64,000 nt of DNA, from NCBI RefSeq assembly GCF_042685265.1, contig NZ_JBHUMX010000019.1; one strand, 5' to 3'. The first letter of the stretch is position 1, and every line of letters starts with the position of its first letter. A program made the position numbers and the translations under genes. The notes below the pieces were generated by a model. It was not told where the DNA came from, searched no databases, and saw only the letters and a list, made by a program, of their open reading frames with translations. The stretch comes from Oceanobacillus_B kapialis (GTDB lineage Bacteria > Bacillota > Bacilli > Bacillales > Amphibacillaceae). This document shows positions 25,119-32,218 of the stretch, piece by piece.

Positions 25119-25307
25119 ATGACAAAAATGCACTGCCCTGTATGTCGGAAAGAGTTCCAAGGTGATGATTTGATATGTCTAGATGTAATGAACACGGTAA
25201 GGCATCTACACTGCAGCGACAGACAGACCACTTATAAAGATGCCAGGACATTTAAAGAGATGATCTACAAATACGACTTTTTTAAGAAATTAAGACAAAA
25301 AGTTTGA
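25119..25307 (+). CDS. Small zinc-finger protein near the recombinase
   Basis: A 62-residue basic protein with CPVCRKEF near residue 7, followed by HLHCSD, a likely zinc site. ATG 25119 follows GAGGAG by nine bases. Being the first small DNA-binding-like gene beside the recombinase, it is one candidate directionality factor; nothing proves that. Confidence 0.5.
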   Translation: MTKMHCPVCRKEFQGDDLICLDVMNTVRHLHCSDRQTTYKDARTFKEMIYKYDFFKKLRQKV

Positions 25308-25362
25308 ATGGTTGCCCCCTTCTAATACCCACCTTCGATTATAGGGTTAGGAGGGGATTTTT

Positions 25363-25557
25363 ATGGAAAAGAAGTTACCTGGACATATTGCTGGGTTTGG
25401 TACTCTGAGGGATATGGAACGATTTGAGCAAGATTACTACGGAGAGTTTACGGATGCAGGATTGAGTGAGCTTATTATTAAGGATGAGCTGACTACGAAG
25501 GAATGTGATCGGTTGTGTGCGGAGTTGTCTGGTGAGGTAATCTTATACAAAGGGTAG
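25363..25557 (+). CDS. Small acidic protein of unknown function
   Basis: A 64-residue acidic protein (GFGTLRDMERFEQDYYGEF...), with AGGAGGGG before ATG. No domain recognised. It lies between the zinc-finger gene and the kinase operon. Confidence 0.55.
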   Translation: MEKKLPGHIAGFGTLRDMERFEQDYYGEFTDAGLSELIIKDELTTKECDRLCAELSGEVILYKG

Positions 25558-25618
25558 GTTTTTTATCCCATTTTTTTAGTAATTAATGGTAATATAGTTT
25601 TAAGGGGGGAGAACTAAA

Positions 25619-26092
25619 ATGAGAGCAATTGGAATTAGGGTTGAGCCACAACAAATATTTTATACAATTATTTTTGAAGACGGCACCCACAATATCGAAT
25701 CATTGGTAATACCCAAATCACTAGATACAGATAAACCAAGGCAATTATCCTTTTTAAGAACAACACTATATTCAGTGATTTGTGAGTACGATGTTAAATT
25801 AGCGGGTTTGAGAACTGCTGAAGGCAGCGCAAGGACTGCTAATACTTTTAGGATAAACATTGAAGGGGTTATACAAGAGTTATTTTCGGGCAGTACAATT
25901 GAACACTATTTTACAGGCACAATTACTTCTATGGCTTCGAGATTAAAAAAAGATTCTACAAAAATTAAAAAATGTATTAAAGATGGCAATAATTTATTTA
26001 ACGTTGAGGGTTGGGAATCTTTGACAAGGAACAAAAGAGAAAGTTTTTTAGCAGCTCTTGCCGTTCTCTCAGAAAAGGAGGGCGAGAAATGA
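25619..26092 (+). CDS. Kinase-operon gene 1: possible RNase H/RuvC-fold protein
   Basis: A 157-residue protein. The opening MRAIGIRVEPQQIFYTIIFEDG looks like the first two strands of an RNase H/RuvC-like fold (compare DUF3010-type proteins). The usual catalytic Asp is absent (IGIRVEP). A middle Glu in NIEGVIQEL and the C-terminal helix with ESFLAALAVL fit the same fold loosely. GGGGGGAG precedes the ATG, and its stop overlaps the kinase start by ATGA. The fold is a guess; the coupling to the kinase is seen directly. Confidence 0.6.
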   Translation: MRAIGIRVEPQQIFYTIIFEDGTHNIESLVIPKSLDTDKPRQLSFLRTTLYSVICEYDVKLAGLRTAEGSARTANTFRINIEGVIQELFSGSTIEHYFTGTITSMASRLKKDSTKIKKCIKDGNNLFNVEGWESLTRNKRESFLAALAVLSEKEGEK

Positions 26093-27168
26093 TTAAATTA
26101 AATCAAGTAAATGCACAGCTTACCTTAGATCAATGGAGAAATATAGGTAGCGAAGGGAAAAACTCGGAGGTTTGGTCTGCTAGGGATGTCCAGCTGAATC
26201 AGGTATTAATACTGAAAAAGATTACAAAAAAATCTCTAGCCAAACAGTCAGTTACAGATTATTTTGCTGAAGCAAAAATATTGAATGAGAGTAAGCATCC
26301 GCACATTATGCCAATTCATTACTCTGCAGAGGATAAAGAATATGTATACATAACTATGCCCTATTATCAAAGAGGCTCTTTAAATACTTTTATTCAGCAT
26401 AGATATTTAACTGCAAGGGAAATCATAAAGTATTCGTTAGACTTTCTTTCGGGACTGTTATTTATACATATTAAAGGGCTCCTCCATCTAGATATCAAAC
26501 CAACAAATATAATTATTGATGATACTGATCGAGCAATAATAACTGACTTTGGTTTATCTAAATTTTTGGACGAGCATGGTTTTGCAAGGCAAAGTATGCA
26601 ATATATAACTCATCGTTCACCCGAAGCATACAATACTACTGATAGAACAGTGTTGGATGATATTTATCAAGCTGGTTTAACAATATATAGAATGTGTAAC
26701 GGTAATGATCCTTTTAAAGAACAATATAATGCACTAAAATTAAAACATCACCAAAACGGCGAGAAACTAAAAGCTAGTATTCAAAAAGGGGAATTTCCTG
26801 ACAGAAATTATTATTTACCCCATATTCCTGAAAAGTTAAAACGCATAGTAAATAAGATGATGAACGTTGATCCCGATAAAAGATATCAAAATATTTTATC
26901 AGTGATCAATGATCTTAGCAAGATTGAAAATATGCTTGACTGGTCATACTATGTGGATGAAACTAGAAAAGAACACACTTGGACGCTGGATACTGAAAGG
27001 GCAAAGCTTAGTGTGAAAGCGACTTTTAGTAAAGGGAGGTACTTGACTTCTGGTGAAAAGCTAGCTAAAATAAGCGGAAATAAACAAAATCAGAGAAGGT
27101 TCCATGGTTCACACTCTTCTAAGAGTGAAGCTTTTAAGTTCTTAAAAAGTAAATTGAATGAACATTAA
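26089..27168 (+). CDS. Hanks-type Ser/Thr protein kinase (kinase-operon gene 2)
   Basis: A 359-residue kinase. Gly-rich loop IGSEGKNSEVW (19-29), Lys43/44 in ILKK, Glu61, catalytic loop HLDIKPTN (133-140), DFG (153-155) and an APE-like SPE (177-179) are all present, with DDIYQAGLTIYRM as helix F. HLD instead of HRD makes it a non-RD kinase. Residues about 285-359 form an extra domain with no membrane segment or PASTA repeats, unlike PrkC. ATG 26089 overlaps gene 1. Prophage-borne Hanks kinases such as staphylococcal Stk2 act in phage exclusion; a similar role here is inference. Confidence 0.85.
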   Translation: MIKLNQVNAQLTLDQWRNIGSEGKNSEVWSARDVQLNQVLILKKITKKSLAKQSVTDYFAEAKILNESKHPHIMPIHYSAEDKEYVYITMPYYQRGSLNTFIQHRYLTAREIIKYSLDFLSGLLFIHIKGLLHLDIKPTNIIIDDTDRAIITDFGLSKFLDEHGFARQSMQYITHRSPEAYNTTDRTVLDDIYQAGLTIYRMCNGNDPFKEQYNALKLKHHQNGEKLKASIQKGEFPDRNYYLPHIPEKLKRIVNKMMNVDPDKRYQNILSVINDLSKIENMLDWSYYVDETRKEHTWTLDTERAKLSVKATFSKGRYLTSGEKLAKISGNKQNQRRFHGSHSSKSEAFKFLKSKLNEH

Positions 27169-27186
27169 AGAAAGAAGGTGTAGATG

Positions 27187-27369
27187 ATGTATAAAAAAGT
27201 AACTGATAAAGCCAGATCTTTTCTTGCTAATCCACATCTAAACACACCAATGTATGAACGTCTAAAACAACACCAATCAATTGACTTACGCAACAACAGT
27301 TACACTGTTAATCACTATAATGGATACAGTAGCATTAAACCGATTAATAATAATAAAAAATTTCACTAA
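27187..27369 (+). CDS. Kinase-operon gene 3: small basic protein
   Basis: A 60-residue His/Asn/Lys-rich peptide (KVTDKARSFLANPHLNTPMYE; shown in part at residues 3-18) placed 18 bases after the kinase, with AAGGTG before ATG 27187, followed by a terminator. It has no recognised fold. It could be a substrate, sensor or inhibitor of the kinase. Confidence 0.55.
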   Translation: MYKKVTDKARSFLANPHLNTPMYERLKQHQSIDLRNNSYTVNHYNGYSSIKPINNNKKFH

Positions 27370-27377
27370 CTATATTT

Positions 27378-27404
27378 AGCTCTCACTCTTGTGAGGGCTT
27401 TTTT
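27378..27404 (+). terminator. Terminator of the kinase operon
   Basis: AGCTCTCAC/GTGAGGGCT with loop TCTT and six T; the one mismatch is G-U in the plus-strand RNA. Confidence 0.85.
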
Positions 27405-27722
27405 CTAATCTATCCAAGCACCTGTCAAACTGCCCAAAGGTAGCAATTCATCTTCTATCTTTACAAATTGATTAAGGACATCTACACCTAACAGCTTACC
27501 TTTAATTTTATGGTAATCATGGTTCTTAAAATACTCTAACTCAATAGTGAGGTCATCTTTCAAGGCAAGTTGTAAAGCCAAGTTCATTTCTTCTTTTTGA
27601 TAATCAGAAATAATGGGCTTTTCTTTCCAGTCCTGCTGTTCATTTAGTTGTTTTAAAATCTCTATGTGTTCCGGCATCATCATAGATGTCCATTTAATTG
27701 TTCCTCTGTCATTTACACTCAT
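27405..27722 (-). CDS. YolD-like protein
   Basis: A 105-residue YolD-family protein: NDRGTIKWTSMMMPEHIEIL at residues 4-23 is the family signature. In Bacillus, yolD genes often precede the Y-family polymerase gene uvrX; no polymerase follows here, so it stands alone. ATG 27722 starts the conserved part but is 12 bases from AGGGGG, so a longer start is possible. The promoter region carries a LexA box, indicating SOS control. Confidence 0.75.
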   Translation of the reverse strand: MSVNDRGTIKWTSMMMPEHIEILKQLNEQQDWKEKPIISDYQKEEMNLALQLALKDDLTIELEYFKNHDYHKIKGKLLGVDVLNQFVKIEDELLPLGSLTGAWID

Positions 27723-27769
27723 GTTAATGCACTTCCCCCTTCTAGAACGTTCGCCCTCATCATTATATA

Positions 27770-27783
27770 CGAACAATTGTTCT
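27770..27783 (-). promoter_or_regulatory. LexA (DinR) box upstream of yolD
   Basis: CGAACAATTGTTCT fits CGAACrnryGTTyC closely and is nearly palindromic. On the minus strand a -10-like TATAAT (27767-27762) follows at once, so LexA would overlap the promoter. Confidence 0.75.
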
Positions 27784-27861
27784 TATTCAATTGTTGTTTT
27801 TTAGCAGGATAATTTAATTCTTTGCCGAAACTATATTTTAAGGGCGGTGAATCCATTAATC

Positions 27862-28596
27862 ATGAATAATTACTTAAATGAAATATTCTCTGTGCTGGGA
27901 GGCGGACTTGGAGGGGTCATTTTAACTCATCTATTCTACAAATCGAAATTAAAAAAGGAACAGAAGATAAGATTTCAAAATGAAGTTGGAGATAGAATTG
28001 CTAAATCACTTATTGAGGTAAGAGATATTGAACTTAAAGCAGATGTGATTGAAGTTTACGACATTGAAAACCAATTAGAATCGAGAGGGAGCAACTTAAA
28101 CATTTTCGAGAGTAGCGCCATCTATCCCGCAATAATGCATGACAAACAGTCACTAATTGACTTTATTAATGATATTTCTTTTGCAAGGTATAATTATGAA
28201 AAAGATTTAGATTGCCAAGTAGCAGCATACTTATTATACATAGAAAGGTATTTATCTGAGCTTAGTTTATTTCTATCAGACTTCGATGAAGATGCTATGC
28301 CAACATTAGGAACAATATTTATAGCAGACATACAAAAATGGCAGCGCTCCTTTGATAATATTTTAGTTAAAAAAATAAATTCGCATCCAACTAAATTTGA
28401 AAGGCACCATGGTTTTAGATGGAAATTAGAGAAAAACCGGACTAGAAAAAAGTTATATTATGTATCAATTTTATATCGATTAAAAAGTGATTATAAGAGT
28501 GACATTATTAATCTTGCTAGAGGAATAATAGAATCCGTAAAGGAAGAATATTCACTTGATAAAGAAATTGCTTCAAAAGAGAAGGATATTCAATAA
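27862..28596 (+). CDS. Membrane-anchored protein of unknown function
   Basis: A protein of about 244 residues with one N-terminal transmembrane segment (NEIFSVLGGGLGGVILTHLF) and a helical, charged cytoplasmic region rich in Tyr/Phe. ATG 27862 or GTG 27847 may start it; AAGGGCGG precedes both. Divergent from the SOS-controlled yolD and followed by a terminator, it is a single-gene cargo unit. No family recognised; a membrane effector is possible. Confidence 0.6.
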   Translation: MNNYLNEIFSVLGGGLGGVILTHLFYKSKLKKEQKIRFQNEVGDRIAKSLIEVRDIELKADVIEVYDIENQLESRGSNLNIFESSAIYPAIMHDKQSLIDFINDISFARYNYEKDLDCQVAAYLLYIERYLSELSLFLSDFDEDAMPTLGTIFIADIQKWQRSFDNILVKKINSHPTKFERHHGFRWKLEKNRTRKKLYYVSILYRLKSDYKSDIINLARGIIESVKEEYSLDKEIASKEKDIQ

Positions 28597-28601
28597 AGGG
28601 C

Positions 28602-28630
28602 AAGCCCCCCCACTAAGGAGGGCTCTTTTT
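28602..28630 (+). terminator. Terminator after the membrane-anchored protein
   Basis: AGCCC...GGGCT hairpin (about 28603-28624) followed by five T. Confidence 0.7.
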
Positions 28631-28663
28631 ATGAAATTAAATAAATTTAACCAATGCATTTAC

Positions 28664-28692
28664 TTGTCATTCGTCAAGTAACGTGCTATAAT
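28664..28692 (+). promoter_or_regulatory. Sigma-A promoter of the small-ORF cluster
   Basis: TTGTCA (28664-28669), 17-bp spacer, TATAAT (28687-28692). It lies 26 bases before a strong AAGGAGGTG ribosome site. Confidence 0.8.
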
Positions 28693-28718
28693 AAGAATAT
28701 AGAAAAGGAGGTGAACAA

Positions 28719-28856
28719 GTGGAATACTTAGCAAAAATAATAGCCCCGATAACATTATTACTAACCACCTACAAACTTTGGTTGTCCTGCCAAAAGACGC
28801 GGTTAGAAAATAAGAAATCGGAGCTAGAAATTAGAAAGATGAGAAGGGGTGGTTAA
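28719..28856 (+). CDS. 45-residue membrane micro-protein
   Basis: Translated directly: GTG 28719 after AAGGAGGTG. A hydrophobic helix (AKIIAPITLLLTTYKLW) is followed by a basic tail. Strong promoter and ribosome site support expression. Function unknown. Confidence 0.6.
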   Translation: MEYLAKIIAPITLLLTTYKLWLSCQKTRLENKKSELEIRKMRRGG

Positions 28857-28891
28857 CCCCCTCTCTCATCACTAAGTATACCATAAAAATC

Positions 28892-29023
28892 ATGAAAATA
28901 TTAATTATCTCTTGGTTAGTTGTAATGACGGGGCTGGGGGTTTGGAAGCTTGTATTATTAAATACAAAAAAGAAGTTAAAAAAAGAGAAGGAGGCATTAG
29001 ATAGTGAAAGAGGAAATTCGTAA
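28892..29023 (+). CDS. 43-residue membrane micro-protein
   Basis: Translated directly: MKILIISWLVVMTGLGVWK forms a transmembrane helix, then a Lys/Glu-rich tail. No clear ribosome site, but its end overlaps the next HTH gene by 20 bases. Tentative. Confidence 0.4.
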   Translation: MKILIISWLVVMTGLGVWKLVLLNTKKKLKKEKEALDSERGNS

Positions 29024-29204
29024 ACTCTTGGAGTCGAATATCACGGGATATAAAATATTTAAAGAAACGGGTATCCAGGAGAGCACCATTTCTAGGTTAA
29101 GGAGTGGTAAAAAAGAAATAGGATCTATCGCTTTGGATACCGCTCTGAAATTACATGCCTTTTATGAGGACTATAAAGAGGAAATAAAGCCCCCACAAGC
29201 GTGA
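29004..29204 (+). CDS. Small HTH protein
   Basis: A 66-residue protein: FKETGIQESTISRLRSGKKE is a compact helix-turn-helix of the type in small phage/plasmid regulators. GTG start at 29004 after AGGAGG. It closes the small-ORF unit beside the lysis cassette and may regulate it. Confidence 0.6.
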   Translation: MKEEIRKLLESNITGYKIFKETGIQESTISRLRSGKKEIGSIALDTALKLHAFYEDYKEEIKPPQA

Positions 29205-29213
29205 GGGCTTTTT
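29186..29213. terminator. Bidirectional terminator between HTH gene and endolysin
   Basis: AAAGCCCCCAC/GTGAGGGCTTT with a 6-base loop (AAGC core), T-rich on both sides. It ends the late leftward transcript and the rightward small-ORF transcript. Confidence 0.8.
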
Positions 29214-29219
29214 GTTTTA

Positions 29220-30071
29220 TTATTTGACTCGCAAACGCTGACCAGGTTGGATAACATCACTAGTTAGACCGTTGAGGCTCTTGATTGCGTTAACTGTTGT
29301 ATTATACTGTTGAGCAATACCCCAAAGCGTGTCACCACTTTTTACGGTATAGTATACTGCTCCAGTTACTTTTAATACTTGTCCAGGATAAATATCATCA
29401 CTAGTCAAGTTGTTCAACGCTTTTAACTCGTTAACAGTCATATCATGAGCTTGCGCAATACTCCAAAGCGTATCCCCGGATTTTACTGTATACGTACCAG
29501 AACCGCCACCATCTTTCTTTTTTAATCCAAAATGGGAAGCAATAGCATCGGCCAAGGCTTTACCTGTGTTGTCCATAACGGTGTTGTTACGCATTTTAAC
29601 AATATCAATCGTAGAATCCATAAAGCCACCTTCAATAAGGATGGCTGGCATACGTGATTCTCGCAACATATGAAAATTCGCAGTTTTAATGCCACGATCA
29701 CGGAGTCCCATCGCTGTTACAATACCAGGATGGATCTTTGTTGCAAGTGCGTTTCCAGATGAAGATCCAGGATAATGATACGTTTCTGTACCTGTCCATG
29801 ATCCCCATTGTCCTGTATTTGCATTATGGTGGTACGATACTAAAATATCCGCATTAGCATTGTTTGCCTTGTTAGTTCTAGTGGTAAGTGGTACATCTGT
29901 GTTTCCAGTAGGATCATCTAGTCTTACAATATTAGCGTTCTCGTAGCCTCCAAGGTAACGAATAGCAGCCGAAACTACTTTGTTGTTAAAAGTCCATTCT
30001 CTTTCACCCGCTGGTGATCTTTTCCCCGGTGTATTGATTCCATGTCCTGCTCCAATAGCAATTATAGCCAT
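29220..30071 (-). CDS. Endolysin: N-acetylmuramoyl-L-alanine amidase with two LysM repeats
   Basis: A 283-residue lysin. The Amidase_3 domain (residues 1-180) has zinc ligands in GAGHG (His10), the Glu at 23-25, SYHHN (about 81) and the catalytic Glu in LIEGGFMD. After a Gly-rich linker come LysM repeats at about 192-236 and 240-283 (YTVKSGDTLW in both). It cleaves the glycan-peptide bond of peptidoglycan after holin opens the membrane. No signal peptide is seen, as expected for a holin-dependent lysin. Confidence 0.95.
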   Translation of the reverse strand: MAIIAIGAGHGINTPGKRSPAGEREWTFNNKVVSAAIRYLGGYENANIVRLDDPTGNTDVPLTTRTNKANNANADILVSYHHNANTGQWGSWTGTETYHYPGSSSGNALATKIHPGIVTAMGLRDRGIKTANFHMLRESRMPAILIEGGFMDSTIDIVKMRNNTVMDNTGKALADAIASHFGLKKKDGGGSGTYTVKSGDTLWSIAQAHDMTVNELKALNNLTSDDIYPGQVLKVTGAVYYTVKSGDTLWGIAQQYNTTVNAIKSLNGLTSDVIQPGQRLRVK

Positions 30072-30136
30072 AGTAAATCTCCTCCTCGATATAATATATT
30101 AGAAAAACGACTTGCCCGTTTGGACTAGCCGTTTGA

Positions 30137-30361
30137 CTATTTGGCAAGGTTATTTCGTTGTAAAACTTTCTTTTGCTGTTTCCCTTTAATAGTGACATAG
30201 TTATTTTTAAACCAAGTCCATACGGATGCTAGAAAAGCCAGACCATAAGCAATTAATTCTTCGTCTAATACCGGTATTGGTTGTAATCCATATTGAGCCA
30301 GCAATGCGTTTATCCATGCGATAGCTAGAGCTATGGTTCTTACGATAGTACCTTTGTCCAT
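30137..30361 (-). CDS. Phage holin
   Basis: A 74-residue holin of the phi-LC3/SPP1 type (phage_holin_1). TM helices lie at about 5-25 and 36-52 (IAYGLAFLASVWTWF), with a charged C-terminus. AGGAGGTG precedes the ATG. It forms the membrane lesion that lets the adjacent amidase reach the wall. Confidence 0.88.
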   Translation of the reverse strand: MDKGTIVRTIALAIAWINALLAQYGLQPIPVLDEELIAYGLAFLASVWTWFKNNYVTIKGKQQKKVLQRNNLAK

Positions 30362-30377
30362 TTTGTTTCACCTCCTT

Positions 30378-30719
30378 TCAATTTACTAAATAGGTCAATA
30401 AAAAAACCGCTAATGAGATGACTAATGCCAACCATGACGGTAGATTTTTAAACATATTTTCTCTTTGCTTCACAATTCTTTCGACGTCTTCTTTACTTGC
30501 CGATTGTGCTACTTCCTTGCCCAAAGCTGCTATATCTTTTTCATTTTCCTTTGCTCGGTTATAAGCACCTTTTGCTATATCATAGGTCTCATTTATTTTT
30601 TCTTTCATGTCGAGCAAGTTATCCAATTTTCCATTTTGTTCGGCAAGCGACACTTTTACTTCCATGAGTATCCCCATGAATTTCTCCATGTCCTCCACTT
30701 CCTTTGCTGTTTGTGTCAT
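30378..30719 (-). CDS. xhlA: XhlA-type hemolysin/holin-associated protein
   Basis: A 113-residue protein: a coiled-coil N-terminal region (about 1-85) and one C-terminal transmembrane segment (WLALVISLAVFLLTYL). XhlA of PBSX acts with holin and amidase in lysis. ATG 30719 follows AGGGGG; the longer frame to 30797 crosses a terminator. First gene of the lysis cassette. Confidence 0.82.
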   Translation of the reverse strand: MTQTAKEVEDMEKFMGILMEVKVSLAEQNGKLDNLLDMKEKINETYDIAKGAYNRAKENEKDIAALGKEVAQSASKEDVERIVKQRENMFKNLPSWLALVISLAVFLLTYLVN

Positions 30720-30749
30720 CCTCGACCCCCTAACGTCCTGACATAAATA

Positions 30750-30814
30750 ACCCGCCATGTAATATGACGGGCTTGTTTTTGGGCATAGAAAAAGCACCTC
30801 TTGTAAGATGCTTT
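30750..30814 (-). terminator. Two tandem minus-strand hairpins before the lysis cassette
   Basis: Upstream hairpin: AAAGCATCTT/GAGGTGCTTT with loop ACAA and a T-run (30787-30814). Downstream hairpin: CCCGTCAT/ATGGCGGG (about 30751-30772). Both contain pairs that are G-U only on the minus strand, so they act on the leftward late transcript and may lower lysis-gene expression. Confidence 0.65.
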
Positions 30815-30917
30815 AGAAGTAAATTTTAGGACCTCTTGCATCACACTACCACTCATTCTGATATAATGTCCTCATTAGCTATTAATTGCTAAAAAACTAG
30901 CAAAGAAGTGATTAGTT

Positions 30918-31637
30918 ATGATGATGAAAATTTATGACAATTGGTACTATCAAAAAGATGAAAGTGATTTGTCACATTGTAGTGATCCGTTGATAATAAT
31001 TAGAGACGTTTGTGACCTCATGTTAGAAGCCTTTAACGAAATTCCAGATACAGCTTTGTACATAATTGACAACAAACATCTCGGAAGTCCTATTTGTTTA
31101 GATGATAACAAGACAATATTACTATCAACAGCTGGTAATACTTATTGGGCTCAGAATGCGTATCAACTAAGTCATGAGTTATGCCACCACTTTATCAAGA
31201 AAAAAGCGCCAACAGGTAAAAACTCATGGTTTGAAGAATCAATTTGCGAACTTGCATCAATCTATTTTTTATCAGAAATAGCATCTATTTGGAGCGTTTC
31301 TTCAATCGATACTAAGTCTTCTTATTCTAGTTCAATAACGGATTACATTTCTAATTTGTTAAATAGTAGTTTGGATATCGAACTAAAACAATTAAACATT
31401 CAGAGTTCTGTTCTCTATAAAGAAATGAATAACAGTCCCTATTTAAGAGATGAAAATAACCAAATAGCCAATAAAATATTACCAATATTTAAAGAAAATC
31501 CCTCCTTGTGGAAAGATGTTTACTTAATTAGGAAGCTTAATGTTAAAGATTTAAATTCTTTTTTCACTAAATGGTCCCAGCTTGCAAACCAAGAAAATGT
31601 AGGTGCTATACTTAAAATTTCAGAGTTAATTTTATAA
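30918..31637 (+). CDS. HExxH zinc metallopeptidase, opposite-strand cargo gene
   Basis: A 239-residue protein with HELCHHF (about residues 87-93) and a downstream WFEESICELAS, giving the two His and distal Glu of a gluzincin-type site. The rest is helical and unassigned. It has its own extended -10 (CTGATATAAT, about 30861-30870) and an AAGTGAT ribosome site. It sits against the late operon between tail and lysis genes, its stop overlapping a tail-region gene. Expression in the lysogen is inferred. Substrate unknown; a repressor, toxin or host protein are all possible. Confidence 0.72.
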   Translation: MMMKIYDNWYYQKDESDLSHCSDPLIIIRDVCDLMLEAFNEIPDTALYIIDNKHLGSPICLDDNKTILLSTAGNTYWAQNAYQLSHELCHHFIKKKAPTGKNSWFEESICELASIYFLSEIASIWSVSSIDTKSSYSSSITDYISNLLNSSLDIELKQLNIQSSVLYKEMNNSPYLRDENNQIANKILPIFKENPSLWKDVYLIRKLNVKDLNSFFTKWSQLANQENVGAILKISELIL

Positions 31638-31844
31638 CCCTGCTACACCCGTAGGTCCTTTTGCATCCCCGAGATATTTACCACCATTTTTTATCCAGCA
31701 TATATTATTTTTAATCGAATATAAGCGCGCTTCTATATTTGATAACATTTGAATAATGGAATTGTCATTCTGCTCTTGGTTACTTTCAATAGCTTGGAGC
31801 AGTCCTTTTATTTCTTTTAGTTCAGTTAATATTGTTTCATCCAT
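31632..31844 (-). CDS. Small coiled-coil phage protein at the end of the tail operon
   Basis: A 70-residue protein: coiled coil (LTELKEIKGLLQAIESNQEQ) then a short Gly-rich tail. AAGGAAGG precedes ATG. The place matches XkdX-like small tail/lysis-junction proteins, but no motif confirms it. Confidence 0.5.
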   Translation of the reverse strand: MDETILTELKEIKGLLQAIESNQEQNDNSIIQMLSNIEARLYSIKNNICWIKNGGKYLGDAKGPTGVAGL

Positions 31845-31900
31845 CTCGATGTTCCTTCCTTTATAGGTTTTTATAAGAACAATGACATAAAAAATACGCC

Positions 31901-32206
31901 TTACTGGGCGTTTCTAAGTTGTTCTAATTCAAATTCCAATCGGTCTATTTCTTTCTCTCTTTCGGTTTTTTCTGGTGTAATAATTTCTTCTCCATCTTTC
32001 ACCCGCAACTTTGGTTTTAGGCCATCAAAATACAGTTCACACTTTTCAATCTGTTCGGCAACGTGATCATCAACGTAGAATTGGTATCCACTATCTTTAG
32101 ATACTGCCTGATTCCCCACTGTCACGGTCTGTATTTGACCATCCGCCATTTTGAAGAATAGCTTAGTTGTTCCTGCCTGTCTTTCATCATAAGTTGTGAT
32201 TTCCAT
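31901..32206 (-). CDS. Tail-region accessory protein
   Basis: A 101-residue protein with a beta-rich first half and a C-terminal acidic coiled coil (REKEIDRLEFELEQLRNA). It follows the receptor-binding gene in the late operon, typical of small tail accessory proteins. Function not known. Confidence 0.55.
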   Translation of the reverse strand: MEITTYDERQAGTTKLFFKMADGQIQTVTVGNQAVSKDSGYQFYVDDHVAEQIEKCELYFDGLKPKLRVKDGEEIITPEKTEREKEIDRLEFELEQLRNAQ

Positions 32207-32218
32207 ACAAATCTCCTC

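Noticed and set aside
25046..25251. Minus-strand ORFs of 61-66 codons opposite the small zinc-finger gene
   Set aside because: They are shadows of the plus-strand gene, which has the ribosome site and Cys motif.
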